DNA from: an uncultured bacterium
Lineage (GTDB): Bacteria; Pseudomonadota; Gammaproteobacteria; Burkholderiales; Burkholderiaceae_C
NCBI GenBank assembly: GCA_903928495.1
Contig: CAIYQZ010000058.1
Span: 1-64,000, forward strand
Length of the DNA: 64,000 bases
Reading direction: 5' to 3'
Shown here: positions 29,028 to 37,251 of the stretch, piece after piece
Numbering within the stretch: position 1 is the stretch's first letter
Layout of the letters: each line of letters starts with the position of its first letter
Notes under the pieces: model-generated
What the model was told of the DNA's origin: nothing
Databases searched by the model: none
Seen by the model: the letters and a program-made list of their open reading frames with translations, nothing else
Position numbers and translations under genes: made by a program

Positions 29028-29483
29028 ATGCGCTACGCCAAAACCGAGGCAGGGCAAAACGCATTCAAGCAACGCTCTTCCGACTTGAGTGCTCGGCAAA
29101 GAGCCGTTTTCATTCTGTTCGACGGCCAGCGCACACTGGCCGACGTATTGAAGGCCACAACAGGGCTGGGGATCGTTGAAGCGGACATTGAAGACCTTCT
29201 CACCAAAGGTTTTCTCCAACCACCCACACCGGCACCTCAACCAGGCCCTGCCGCAGTGGCCCAGGCCGTGCCTGACCAGAAAACCGACGCGCAGGTGTTC
29301 ACCCAGGCCTCACGCCTGGCAACCCAACTGTCGGCTCAAATGGGCCTCAGGGGGTTTCGCCTGAATCTGGCGGTGGAAGCCGCACTGAACAACGATGACC
29401 TGGTGGCACTGCTCCCCAAGCTCACAGATGCTCTGGGTGCGGAAGCGGTCCGACCGCTCAAAGAACTCCTGGGCAACAACTGA
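29028..29483 (+). CDS. Unknown protein, homologue of the 19022-19513 gene
   Basis: 151 residues, soluble, no recognised function. It begins MRYAKTEAGQNAFKQR, then LSARQRAVFILFDGQRTLADVL, a pattern shared with the product at 19022-19513. A Pro/Ala linker (about 65-80) leads to a C-terminal region with LRGFRLNLAVEAAL and VRPLKELLGNN, again matching the homologue. It sits 21 bp before the metallophosphoesterase gene, so a role in the same pathway is likely. Confidence 0.75.
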   Translation: MRYAKTEAGQNAFKQRSSDLSARQRAVFILFDGQRTLADVLKATTGLGIVEADIEDLLTKGFLQPPTPAPQPGPAAVAQAVPDQKTDAQVFTQASRLATQLSAQMGLRGFRLNLAVEAALNNDDLVALLPKLTDALGAEAVRPLKELLGNN

Positions 29484-29504
29484 AACATCTTCGCTGGGCA
29501 TCGT

Positions 29505-30257
29505 ATGAAACTGGCTTTGCTATCTGACATACATGCCAATCTGCAGGCACTGGATGCTTGTTTGCTACACGCGGCCGAACAAGGAGCACAGAGATGGGCA
29601 TTTCTGGGTGACCTGGTGGGCTATGGGGGTGATCCTGTTCCGGTACTGGAACGAATCCAGGAATATGTCGCACAAGGTGCACTGGTTGTTCAGGGCAATC
29701 ACGATGCGATGGCAGTGACCCCACCTGCACAAAGCATTCTGCAAGGCGACGCAACCGCTGAATGGACACACGCTCAGCTCAGTGCTGACCAACGTCGCTT
29801 CCTGTCAGATCTGCCGATGACTGCCAAATTGGGGAACACTTTTTTTGTGCATGCCAGCGCCGATACACCCCTCAAATGGCGCTATGTGGACGACCCCAGA
29901 AGTGCGCTTGCGAGCCTGGAAGCTGCCACCTCAGACCCGGACATCCGTTACGTGTTTGGCGGACACGTGCATGAGCAGACGCTCTATTACCGCGGCAATG
30001 GCCGTGGCCTCATGGCTTTTTCGCCAATGCCAGGGGTACCCATTCCCACACCGGCGCACCGTCAGTGGATTGCCACGGTCGGCTCTGTCGGTCAACCACG
30101 GGACGGCAAGCCGCTGACGATGTACGCATTGTTTGACATGGCTCAGAGCCGTTTGACCTTTCACCGCCTACCCTACGACCATTCCGGTGCCGCCGCAGCA
30201 GTGCGTCGAGCCGGACTCCCCGAATACTTTGCCAAAAGGCTGGAAGAAGGACGATGA
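29505..30257 (+). CDS. Calcineurin-like metallophosphoesterase
   Basis: 250-residue phosphoesterase of the YfcE/MJ0936-like branch. Metal-binding motifs in order: LSDIHAN (residue 6), LGDLVGYGGDP (about 35), VVQGNHDA (about 62), FVHASAD (about 115) and FGGHVHEQ (about 151). The substrate could be a phosphoprotein or nucleotide. Its stop overlaps the start of the Ser/Thr kinase gene by four bases (ATGA), which suggests an opposing kinase/phosphatase pair; that pairing is inferred from position. Confidence 0.88.
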   Translation: MKLALLSDIHANLQALDACLLHAAEQGAQRWAFLGDLVGYGGDPVPVLERIQEYVAQGALVVQGNHDAMAVTPPAQSILQGDATAEWTHAQLSADQRRFLSDLPMTAKLGNTFFVHASADTPLKWRYVDDPRSALASLEAATSDPDIRYVFGGHVHEQTLYYRGNGRGLMAFSPMPGVPIPTPAHRQWIATVGSVGQPRDGKPLTMYALFDMAQSRLTFHRLPYDHSGAAAAVRRAGLPEYFAKRLEEGR

Positions 30258-31690
30258 AACTGCTGCAACCCGGCGCGGAACTCGATGGTTTTGTCATCGA
30301 CGCATGCATTCACGCCGGAGGAATGGCACACATTTACGCCGTTCATTACGCCAAGGGAGCCATCGATCCTGGTTTTCCGATGGTCATGAAAATCCCGCGC
30401 ATGACTGCGGGTGATGGCGCAGAGAACATCGTCAGTTTCGAAGTTGAGCATCAGTTGATGCAGGTGTTGACCGGGCCACATGTTCCCCGGTTTGTGGCAG
30501 CGGGTGATCTGCACAACGTACCCCATCTTGTCATGGAGCACGTACCAGGCAAGACCCTCGACCATTGGCTTGCCAAACCCGGAGCCGAACACACCCCGCT
30601 GGATGCAAGCACCGTCGCCGAGTTGGGGGAAGCCATTGCACGTGCGCTGCACGGCCTGCACCGCCAGAATGCCTGCCACCTCGACCTCAAACCGGCAAAC
30701 GTTCTGATCAAGCCCGATGGCACAGCGGTGTTGCTGGACTTCGGGCTGTCTTGTCATGCCCACTACCCCGATTTGTTGGCCGAAGAATTGCGCAAGGCAG
30801 TTGGCTCTCCAGCTTGGATTGCGCCTGAACAGGTGGTTGGCGTTCGGGGGGATCCACGCAGCGATGTGTTTGCACTCGGCGTGATGCTCTACGAGTTGGC
30901 AACTGGCGAATTGCCGTTCGGTGCACCAACCACGGCAGGGGGAATGCGCCAACGCCTGTGGATGGACCCTAAGCCTTTGCGTGCACACAGACCTGATTTG
31001 CCCGAGTGGTTGCAAGAGGTCGTGCTCAAGTGCCTAGAGCATGAGGCAGCGCTCAGGTATCCATCGGCTGCCCATTTGGCGTTGGACCTCGCAAACCCAA
31101 CGCAGATCAAAGTAACGGCCCGAGGGAAAAGAACACAGGGCACTGGGTTCAAAGAACACTTCAAGAGATGGATCAAGGCAGCTGGCAAACACTACCAGCC
31201 AAGCCCCATGCCATCACAGCAAATTGACGAAGTGCCCATCTTGATGGTGGCGGTGCCTCATCACGATGTGACTGACGCCACGCTGTATTCACTCCGCCAA
31301 GCCGTCGGACGGTCACTGGGAATCCGCCCGGGCGCCCGTTTGGCTTGTGTCACTGTCATATCGCCGGGCGATACCAGCAGCACCCAAAGTGAGCACAGCG
31401 AAACGAGTGTGCACCGGCGGCATCTTGCGATGCTGCGTCAGTGGGCTGAGCCGCTGGATTTGGACGGTCACCAAACGTCTTTTCACGTCCTTGAGTCCAA
31501 CGACGTTGCCGGTGCATTGGTTCGCTATGCGGAAGGCAACCATGTCAGCATGATCGTCATGGGTGCAGCCACACACGGTATCCAAATGCAGCGATTTGTG
31601 GCCACGGTACCCATCAAGGTTGCCATGGACGCACCCTGTACCGTGATCCTGGTGAAGCAGAACCTACCGTTCGAGCGCTTGCACGCCTGA
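30254..31690 (+). CDS. Ser/Thr protein kinase fused to a universal-stress-protein domain
   Basis: 478 residues. Residues 1-280 are a Hanks-type kinase: glycine loop IHAGGMAHIYAVHYA, VAIK-type lysine VMKIPRM, catalytic loop CHLDLKPANVLIKPDG, metal-binding LLDFGLS, WIAPEQ and DVFALGVMLYELATGELPFG. After a basic linker (about 285-320) comes a C-terminal USP/adenine-nucleotide alpha-hydrolase-like domain (EVPILMVAVPHHDVTD, then IVMGAATHG and APCTVILVK). No membrane helix is evident, so it acts in the cytosol. The kinase is complete and probably active; its target is unknown. Confidence 0.88.
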   Translation: MKLLQPGAELDGFVIDACIHAGGMAHIYAVHYAKGAIDPGFPMVMKIPRMTAGDGAENIVSFEVEHQLMQVLTGPHVPRFVAAGDLHNVPHLVMEHVPGKTLDHWLAKPGAEHTPLDASTVAELGEAIARALHGLHRQNACHLDLKPANVLIKPDGTAVLLDFGLSCHAHYPDLLAEELRKAVGSPAWIAPEQVVGVRGDPRSDVFALGVMLYELATGELPFGAPTTAGGMRQRLWMDPKPLRAHRPDLPEWLQEVVLKCLEHEAALRYPSAAHLALDLANPTQIKVTARGKRTQGTGFKEHFKRWIKAAGKHYQPSPMPSQQIDEVPILMVAVPHHDVTDATLYSLRQAVGRSLGIRPGARLACVTVISPGDTSSTQSEHSETSVHRRHLAMLRQWAEPLDLDGHQTSFHVLESNDVAGALVRYAEGNHVSMIVMGAATHGIQMQRFVATVPIKVAMDAPCTVILVKQNLPFERLHA

Positions 31691-31736
31691 TTGCGGTTGA
31701 GAATTCAAGGCGCGGCTGCGCCCTACAATCCGCCGC

Positions 31737-31755
31737 CCCGCACTGCCGGTGCGGG
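31737..31755 (+). promoter_or_regulatory. Leader hairpin before the Na+/H+ antiporter gene
   Basis: Perfect 7-bp arms CCCGCAC / GTGCGGG with a five-base loop, 24 bp before ATG 31780. A TACAAT (31724-31729) lies just upstream and could be a -10 box, which would put the hairpin in the 5' leader. It may be a simple leader structure, a weak terminator for the kinase operon or part of a regulatory RNA; the sequence does not decide. Confidence 0.35.
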
Positions 31756-31779
31756 AACCCACAACGAGACATACAGCCC

Positions 31780-33039
31780 ATGAATCCCACCACCATTCAA
31801 GCCGTGGCAGCGGCCTTGTTCGCCCTGGCACTGATACACACGTTCTCTACCAAGTTTTTCGAACACCTGGCGCACACGCGCCCGGCCCATGCAGGTGTGT
31901 GGCATTTGCTGGCCGAGGTGGAAATCGTGTTTGGGGTGTGGGCCATGCTGTTCATGGCGGTGATGGGGGCCATTGAAGGCTTCAGCAATGCCATGGCCTA
32001 CCTGGACGGCCGCAACTTCACCGAACCGCTGTTTGTGTTCGCCATCATGGTGGTGGCGGCCAGCAAGCCGGTGCTCCAGGTGTCCTCGGCTGCGGTGCAG
32101 GCGCTGGTGCGCGTGATCCCCCTACCCAAACCGCTGGCGTTCTTTTTCACGGTGCTGGGCATCGTGCCGCTGCTGGGCTCGTTCATCACCGAACCGGCCG
32201 CCATGACGCTGGCTGCCCTGCTGATGAAAGACACGGTGTTTGCCAAAGCGTCGCGCCGCTTGCAATACGCTGCGCTGGGCGCGCTGTTTGTGAACGTGTC
32301 GATTGGCGGCACACTGACCCACTTTGCCGCACCGCCGGTGCTGATGGTGGCGGCCAAGTGGAATCTGGACATTGTTTACATGTTCACCCACGTGGGTTGG
32401 AAGGCCGCCATTGCGGTGTTCATCAACGCTGGCGTGCTGACCTTCCTGTTTGCCAAAGAACTCAAGGGTATGGGTCACTCGTCTGGCTCGCCCTACACCG
32501 GCGTGCCGGGCTGGATGGTGGGTGTGCACCTGGCATTTTTGGTGGCAATTGTGGTCCTGGCGCACCACCCTGCTGCATTCATTGCTATCTTTTTGTTATT
32601 CATGGGTGTGGCCACGGCTTACCCGGCCTACCAGGAACGCCTGATCCTGCGCGAAGGCCTGCTGGTGGCGTTTTTCCTGGGTGGGCTGGTGGTGCTGGGC
32701 GGCATGCAGCAATGGTGGCTGCAGCCCGTGCTGTTGAGCATGGACGCGACCTCGGTGTACTTCGGGGCCACGGCGCTGACGGCCATCACCGACAACGCGG
32801 CACTGACCTACCTGGCCTCGCTGGTGGAAGGGCTCACACCTGAATTCAAATACGCCGTGCTGACCGGCGCCGTCACGGGCGGTGGTCTGACCATCATTGC
32901 CAACGCCCCCAACCCGGCCGGTGCGTCCATTCTCAAGGGCACGTTCCACGAGGGAGCCATCTCTCCCCTCAGCCTGTTCCTCGGTGCACTGCCTCCCACA
33001 TTGGTGGCGATTGCGTGTTTCAGGATGTTCCCATACTGA
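31780..33039 (+). CDS. Putative Na+/H+ antiporter (PF07399-like membrane protein)
   Basis: 419 residues, about ten to eleven hydrophobic segments over the whole length. Conserved acidic and glycine motifs include LGSFITEPAAMTLAALLMK, FVNVSIGGTLTHFAAPPVLMVA, TALTAITDNAALTYLASLVEGL and TGGGLTIIANAPNPAG, which resemble the ion-transporter superfamily and match proteins annotated as putative Na+/H+ antiporters. It is ten bases before the next transporter gene, so they are co-transcribed. Confidence 0.82.
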   Translation: MNPTTIQAVAAALFALALIHTFSTKFFEHLAHTRPAHAGVWHLLAEVEIVFGVWAMLFMAVMGAIEGFSNAMAYLDGRNFTEPLFVFAIMVVAASKPVLQVSSAAVQALVRVIPLPKPLAFFFTVLGIVPLLGSFITEPAAMTLAALLMKDTVFAKASRRLQYAALGALFVNVSIGGTLTHFAAPPVLMVAAKWNLDIVYMFTHVGWKAAIAVFINAGVLTFLFAKELKGMGHSSGSPYTGVPGWMVGVHLAFLVAIVVLAHHPAAFIAIFLLFMGVATAYPAYQERLILREGLLVAFFLGGLVVLGGMQQWWLQPVLLSMDATSVYFGATALTAITDNAALTYLASLVEGLTPEFKYAVLTGAVTGGGLTIIANAPNPAGASILKGTFHEGAISPLSLFLGALPPTLVAIACFRMFPY

Positions 33040-33049
33040 GTAACTTTCC

Positions 33050-34699
33050 ATGACCGCCACCCCGTCCACCACCACCGATGCTGCCCACCGAAAACTGATA
33101 TTTGCCTCATCGCTGGGCACGGTGTTCGAGTGGTATGACTTCTACCTGTATGGTGCGTTGGCGGCCATCATTGCGCAGCAGTTTTTTTCAGGCCTGAGTG
33201 AGGGCAGCGCGTTCATTTTTGCGCTGCTCGCGTTTGCGGCGGGGTTTCTGGTCAGGCCGTTTGGGGCGGTGTTTTTTGGACGGCTGGGCGACATCGTCGG
33301 GCGCAAATACACCTTTCTTATCACCTTGTTGCTGATGGGTGGCTCCACTTGCATTGTGGGCATGTTGCCCAATTACGAGGCGGTGGGCATGCTGGCGCCG
33401 GTGTTCCTGATCGGCCTGCGCTTGCTGCAAGGTTTTGCCCTGGGCGGCGAATACGGCGGCGCTGCCACCTACGTGGCCGAACACGCCCCTCCTGGCAAGC
33501 GCGGCCAGCACACGGCCTGGATACAAACCACGGCCACGGCGGGGCTGTTCCTGGCACTGATGGTCATCACGGGCACCCGCACGCTGCTGGGGGAAGAGGC
33601 CTTTGCCCAGTGGGGTTGGCGCGTGCCCTTCCTGCTGTCGTTTGTGCTGCTGGTGGTGTCGATGTGGATACGCCTGGCCATGACCGAGTCGCCTGTGTTT
33701 GAAAAACTCAAGGCAGAGGGCAAAACATCGCGGGCACCGTTGACCGAGTCGTTCGGCCAGTGGTCCAACCTGAAGCTGGTGTTGCTGGCGCTGTTTGGCC
33801 TGACCGCAGGCCAGGCAGTGGTCTGGTACACCGGGCACTTTTACGCGCTGTTTTTCCTGACCGAAACGCTGAAGGTCAATGCCACCGACGCCAACATGCT
33901 GGTTGCCACGGCCTTGCTGCTGGGAGCACCGTTTTTTGTGCTGTTTGGTCACTTGTCTGACCGCATCGGGCGCAAACCGGTCATGCTGACTGGGTGCCTG
34001 CTGGCCGTGTTGACGTATTTCCCGGCCTTCAACGGACTGACACAGGCCGCCAACCCCGCGCTCCACGAGGCCCACAAGAACAACCGCGTGATGCTGCTGG
34101 CAGACCCCGCCAGTTGCCCGTTCCAGTTCAACCCCATCGAGATGGCCCGCTCGAACACGGGTTGCGACCTGGCACGGCAGGTGTTGACTGGGGCAGCCGT
34201 CAACCACACCACAGAGGCGGGCCCAGCCGGTTCGGCCGCCACCATCCGCCTGGGCACCACGGAGCTGGTCAGCCCGGACCTGAGCCGACTGCCCGCGGCC
34301 GAGGCCGAACAACAGGCCGCGCAGTTCCGCCAGGACGTGCGGGCCGCGCTCGACCGCATGGGTTACCCCACCCAGGCGGACCCTGCACAGATCAACAGAC
34401 TGGCCGTGGTTGCCATCCTGACCTACCTGGTGCTGCTGGTGACCCTGGTGTATGGCCCTGTGGCTGCGGCACTGGTGGAAATGTTCCCTGCCCGCATTCG
34501 CTACACATCGGTATCGCTGCCGTACCACATCGGCAATGGTTGGTTTGGCGGCCTGTTGCCAGCCATTGCATTTGCCGTGGTGGCCCAAGGGGGCAACATT
34601 TACAGTGGCCTGTGGTACCCCATCCTGGTGGCGGGCATGACATTCGCGGTGGGGCTGTTGCTCCTGCGTGAAACCAAAGGTGCTGACCTGGGTTCCTGA
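33050..34699 (+). CDS. MHS-type MFS transporter, paralogue of 27006-28673
   Basis: 549 residues, closely similar to the product of 27006-28673 along the entire length, including the same insertion (here about 327-447, with ASCPFQF and NTGCDLA supplying equivalent cysteines). FASSLGTVFEWYDFYLYGALAA and ALGGEYGGAATYVAEHAP are nearly unchanged. GC-rich third positions follow the local norm, unlike the paralogue. It forms an operon with the Na+/H+ antiporter gene ten bases upstream. Substrate unknown; organic acids or osmolytes are usual for the family. Confidence 0.88.
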   Translation: MTATPSTTTDAAHRKLIFASSLGTVFEWYDFYLYGALAAIIAQQFFSGLSEGSAFIFALLAFAAGFLVRPFGAVFFGRLGDIVGRKYTFLITLLLMGGSTCIVGMLPNYEAVGMLAPVFLIGLRLLQGFALGGEYGGAATYVAEHAPPGKRGQHTAWIQTTATAGLFLALMVITGTRTLLGEEAFAQWGWRVPFLLSFVLLVVSMWIRLAMTESPVFEKLKAEGKTSRAPLTESFGQWSNLKLVLLALFGLTAGQAVVWYTGHFYALFFLTETLKVNATDANMLVATALLLGAPFFVLFGHLSDRIGRKPVMLTGCLLAVLTYFPAFNGLTQAANPALHEAHKNNRVMLLADPASCPFQFNPIEMARSNTGCDLARQVLTGAAVNHTTEAGPAGSAATIRLGTTELVSPDLSRLPAAEAEQQAAQFRQDVRAALDRMGYPTQADPAQINRLAVVAILTYLVLLVTLVYGPVAAALVEMFPARIRYTSVSLPYHIGNGWFGGLLPAIAFAVVAQGGNIYSGLWYPILVAGMTFAVGLLLLRETKGADLGS

Positions 34700-34768
34700 T
34701 GCCGGCGGCGCCGCCGCATCCATAAACAAAATCTATTGATAGCTTAGAAATAACAAAGCAAGGGACCG

Positions 34769-34783
34769 ATAGAACGTACCTAT
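34769..34783 (+). promoter_or_regulatory. OxyR-like half operator (ATAG-N7-CTAT) before ahpC
   Basis: ATAG (34769-34772), seven bases, CTAT (34780-34783), about 100 bp before the ahpC ATG. A TATACT overlaps the right arm and could be a -10 box. OxyR sites are built from ATAG-N7-CTAT units. The second unit of a full site is not clearly present. The same element occurs before ahpF. Confidence 0.5.
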
Positions 34784-34882
34784 ACTTTGCCCCATCGCTG
34801 TTCACACTGGCACCCGAGCCTTGATGCTGACAGCGGCAAAGAGCCTTCGTTTCTCATCCAACCACCCTCAATGGAGTTACCC

Positions 34883-35446
34883 ATGTCCCTGATCAACACG
34901 CAAGTCCAGCCGTTCAAGGCACAAGCTTTCCACAACGGCAAATTCATCGAAGTGTCCGACGCCAGCCTGAAGGGCAAGTGGTCCGTGCTGATTTTCATGC
35001 CCGCCGCTTTCACCTTCAACTGCCCCACCGAAGTGGAAGACGCTGCCGACAACTACGCCGAGTTCCAGAAAGCCGGTGCCGAGGTGTACATCGTCACCAC
35101 CGACACCCACTTCTCACACAAGGTGTGGCACGAGACCTCCCCCGCCGTGGGCAAGGCCAAGTTCCCTCTGGTGGGCGACCCCACCCACGCACTGACCAAC
35201 GCGTTTGGCGTGCACATCCCTGAAGAAGGCCTGGCACTGCGCGGTACCTTCGTGATCAACCCAGACGGCATGATCAAGACCATGGAAGTGCATTCCAACG
35301 AAATCGCCCGCGACGTGAAAGAAACCCTGCGCAAGCTGAAGGCTGCCCAGTACACCGCCGCCAACCCAGGCCAGGTGTGCCCCGCCAAGTGGAACGAAGG
35401 CGCCAAGACCATTGCTCCTTCCCTGGATCTGGTCGGCAAGATCTGA
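34883..35446 (+). CDS. ahpC: Alkyl hydroperoxide reductase subunit C (2-Cys peroxiredoxin)
   Basis: 187-residue typical 2-Cys peroxiredoxin reducing H2O2, organic peroxides and peroxynitrite. The peroxidatic cysteine is in FTFNCPTEVEDAA (near residue 47) and the resolving cysteine in PGQVCPAKW (near 166). The C-terminus TIAPSLDLVGKI is the family end. The residue before the peroxidatic Cys is Asn where E. coli AhpC has Val. GGAG lies upstream of ATG 34883. It is followed by a strong terminator, so ahpF has its own promoter. Confidence 0.97.
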   Translation: MSLINTQVQPFKAQAFHNGKFIEVSDASLKGKWSVLIFMPAAFTFNCPTEVEDAADNYAEFQKAGAEVYIVTTDTHFSHKVWHETSPAVGKAKFPLVGDPTHALTNAFGVHIPEEGLALRGTFVINPDGMIKTMEVHSNEIARDVKETLRKLKAAQYTAANPGQVCPAKWNEGAKTIAPSLDLVGKI

Positions 35447-35485
35447 GGTGTGCCCACGCTGGCCTTGGCCAGCGCCACCACCCAC

Positions 35486-35512
35486 AAGGGCTGCCAGGTG
35501 CAGCCCTTTTTT
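35486..35512 (+). terminator. Rho-independent terminator of ahpC
   Basis: Stem AAGGGCTGC / GCAGCCCTT with a five-base loop and a run of six Ts, 40 bp behind the ahpC stop. Confidence 0.92.
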
Positions 35513-35599
35513 ACGCCTGTTGCGGCACACCCATGCAACCGCAAACAGGCGATGGATTTTGACTATTGATAGCTTTCAAAATTACAAATAGATAAATCA

Positions 35600-35614
35600 A
35601 TAGCCAGCGTCTAT
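35600..35614 (+). promoter_or_regulatory. OxyR-like half operator (ATAG-N7-CTAT) before ahpF
   Basis: ATAG (35600-35603), seven bases, CTAT (35611-35614), with TATATT overlapping the right arm. The upstream sequence CTATTGATAGCTT also occurs at almost the same distance before the ahpC element, so the two promoter regions share layout. A second clear unit is missing. Confidence 0.5.
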
Positions 35615-35661
35615 ATTTACACCATTCAACGTTTTCAACCTTTCTCTCACAGGACTTCACC

Positions 35662-37245
35662 ATGCTCGACGACACCCTCAAAGCCCAACTCCAGGCCTAC
35701 CTGCAGCGCGTGACCCAGCCGTTCGAGCTGGTGGCCAGCCTGGCCAATCCCGCCGCACCCACCGAAACCGACACGCAGGTGAAACAACTGCTGGCCGACA
35801 TCGTGGAGGCCTCTGGCGGCAAAATTTCCGCCCGGTTTGACGGCACCAACGCCCGCAAGCCTTCGTTCAACCTGGTGCGCCCCAACGGCCCCGCGCTGAA
35901 CCTGACCTTCGCCGGTTTGCCCCTGGGCCACGAGTTCACCTCGCTGGTGCTGGCCCTGTTGTGGACCGGTGGCCACCCACCCAAGGTGGAGGCCGATGTG
36001 ATCGAACAGATCAAGGGCCTGGACGGCGACTTCAACTTCGAGGTCTACATGAGCCTGAGCTGCCACAACTGCCCCGACGTGGTGCAGGCGCTGAGCCTCA
36101 TGGCCATCCTCAACCCCAAGGTCAAAGCCACGGTCATTGAAGGCGGCATGTTCCAGACCGAGGTGAACGAGCGCCAGATCATGGCCGTGCCCAGCACCTT
36201 CCTGAACGGAGAGCCGTTTGGCTCAGGCCGCATGCTGGTGGAAGAAATCGTGGCCAAGATCGACACCGGCGCGGCCGCCAAAGACGCTGCCAAGCTCAGC
36301 GCCAAAGACCCGTATGAAGTGCTCATCGTGGGCGGAGGCCCTGCCGGTGCAGCCGCTGCGGTGTACGCAGCCCGCAAAGGCATCCGGGTGGGTGTGGCGG
36401 CTGAGCGTTTTGGCGGCCAGACCAACGACACCATGGCCATTGAAAACTACATTTCCGTGCTGGAAACCGACGGCCCCAAGTTTGCCGCCGCGCTCGAAGC
36501 CCAGGTGCGCCATTACGGCGTGGACATCATGAACCTGCAACTGGCGTCCAAGCTGGTGCCCGCCACCACTGAAGGTGGCTTGGTGGAAGTGCACCTGGCC
36601 AACGGCGGTGTCCTCAAAAGCCGTAGCGTGATTCTGAGCACTGGCGCGCGTTGGCGCAATGTGAACTGCCCAGGCGAGGCCGAGTACCGCAACAAGGGCG
36701 TGGCCTACTGCCCGCATTGCGACGGCCCGCTGTTCAAAGGCAAGCGCGTGAGCGTGATCGGTGGCGGCAACTCAGGCGTGGAAGCGGCCATTGACCTGGC
36801 TGGCATCGTCAGCCACGTGACGCTGGTGGAGTTTGCCGACCAGCTCAAGGCCGATGCCGTGCTGGTGAACAAGCTCAAAAGCCTGCCCAACGTGACCATC
36901 CACGTCAACGCGCAAACCAACGAAATCACCGGCGACGGAGAGAAGGTGAACGGCCTGCGCTTCAAAGACCGCGTGAGTGGCGAAGAAACCCTGGTGCCAC
37001 TGGAAGGTGTGTTTGTGCAAATTGGCCTGGTGCCCAACACCGAGTTCCTGAAGGGCACGGTCAACCTCAGCCGCTTTGGCGAAATCGAGGTGGATGCAAA
37101 GAACCACACCAACGTGCCCGGCGTGTTTGCCGCCGGTGACTGCACCACCGTGCCTTACAAGCAGATCGTGATTGCCGCTGGGGAAGGCTCCAAGGCGGCT
37201 CTGAGCGCGTTTGACCACCTCATCCGCACGCCTGTGGCAGCTTGA
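35662..37245 (+). CDS. ahpF: Alkyl hydroperoxide reductase subunit F
   Basis: 527-residue flavoprotein disulfide reductase that recycles AhpC with NADH. Tandem thioredoxin-like N-terminal domains carry the CHNCP redox pair (near residue 133). The FAD-binding motif [21 protein letters not shown] begins near 217, the C-terminal redox pair CPHCDGP is near 349, and the NAD(P)-binding motif [19 protein letters not shown] follows. [18 protein letters not shown] closes the FAD site. Full length and intact. Confidence 0.97.
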   Translation: MLDDTLKAQLQAYLQRVTQPFELVASLANPAAPTETDTQVKQLLADIVEASGGKISARFDGTNARKPSFNLVRPNGPALNLTFAGLPLGHEFTSLVLALLWTGGHPPKVEADVIEQIKGLDGDFNFEVYMSLSCHNCPDVVQALSLMAILNPKVKATVIEGGMFQTEVNERQIMAVPSTFLNGEPFGSGRMLVEEIVAKIDTGAAAKDAAKLSAKDPYEVLIVGGGPAGAAAAVYAARKGIRVGVAAERFGGQTNDTMAIENYISVLETDGPKFAAALEAQVRHYGVDIMNLQLASKLVPATTEGGLVEVHLANGGVLKSRSVILSTGARWRNVNCPGEAEYRNKGVAYCPHCDGPLFKGKRVSVIGGGNSGVEAAIDLAGIVSHVTLVEFADQLKADAVLVNKLKSLPNVTIHVNAQTNEITGDGEKVNGLRFKDRVSGEETLVPLEGVFVQIGLVPNTEFLKGTVNLSRFGEIEVDAKNHTNVPGVFAAGDCTTVPYKQIVIAAGEGSKAALSAFDHLIRTPVAA

Positions 37246-37251
37246 TGCAGA

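Noticed and set aside
30254-31690. Ser/Thr kinase as a Stk-type phage defence gene
   Set aside because: No defence genes nearby, a USP domain is fused, and the gene is coupled to a phosphoesterase; a regulatory role is more likely.
32570-32605. AT-rich patch inside the Na+/H+ antiporter gene as another repeat copy
   Set aside because: GCTAT is present but CAAT and AAGCG are not at the required spacing in either orientation; it encodes an ordinary membrane helix.
34738-34765. TTGATAGCTT before ahpC (and at 35566 before ahpF) as copies of the dispersed repeat
   Set aside because: They share ATAGC, but the later blocks do not fit the fixed spacing; shared promoter architecture explains them better.
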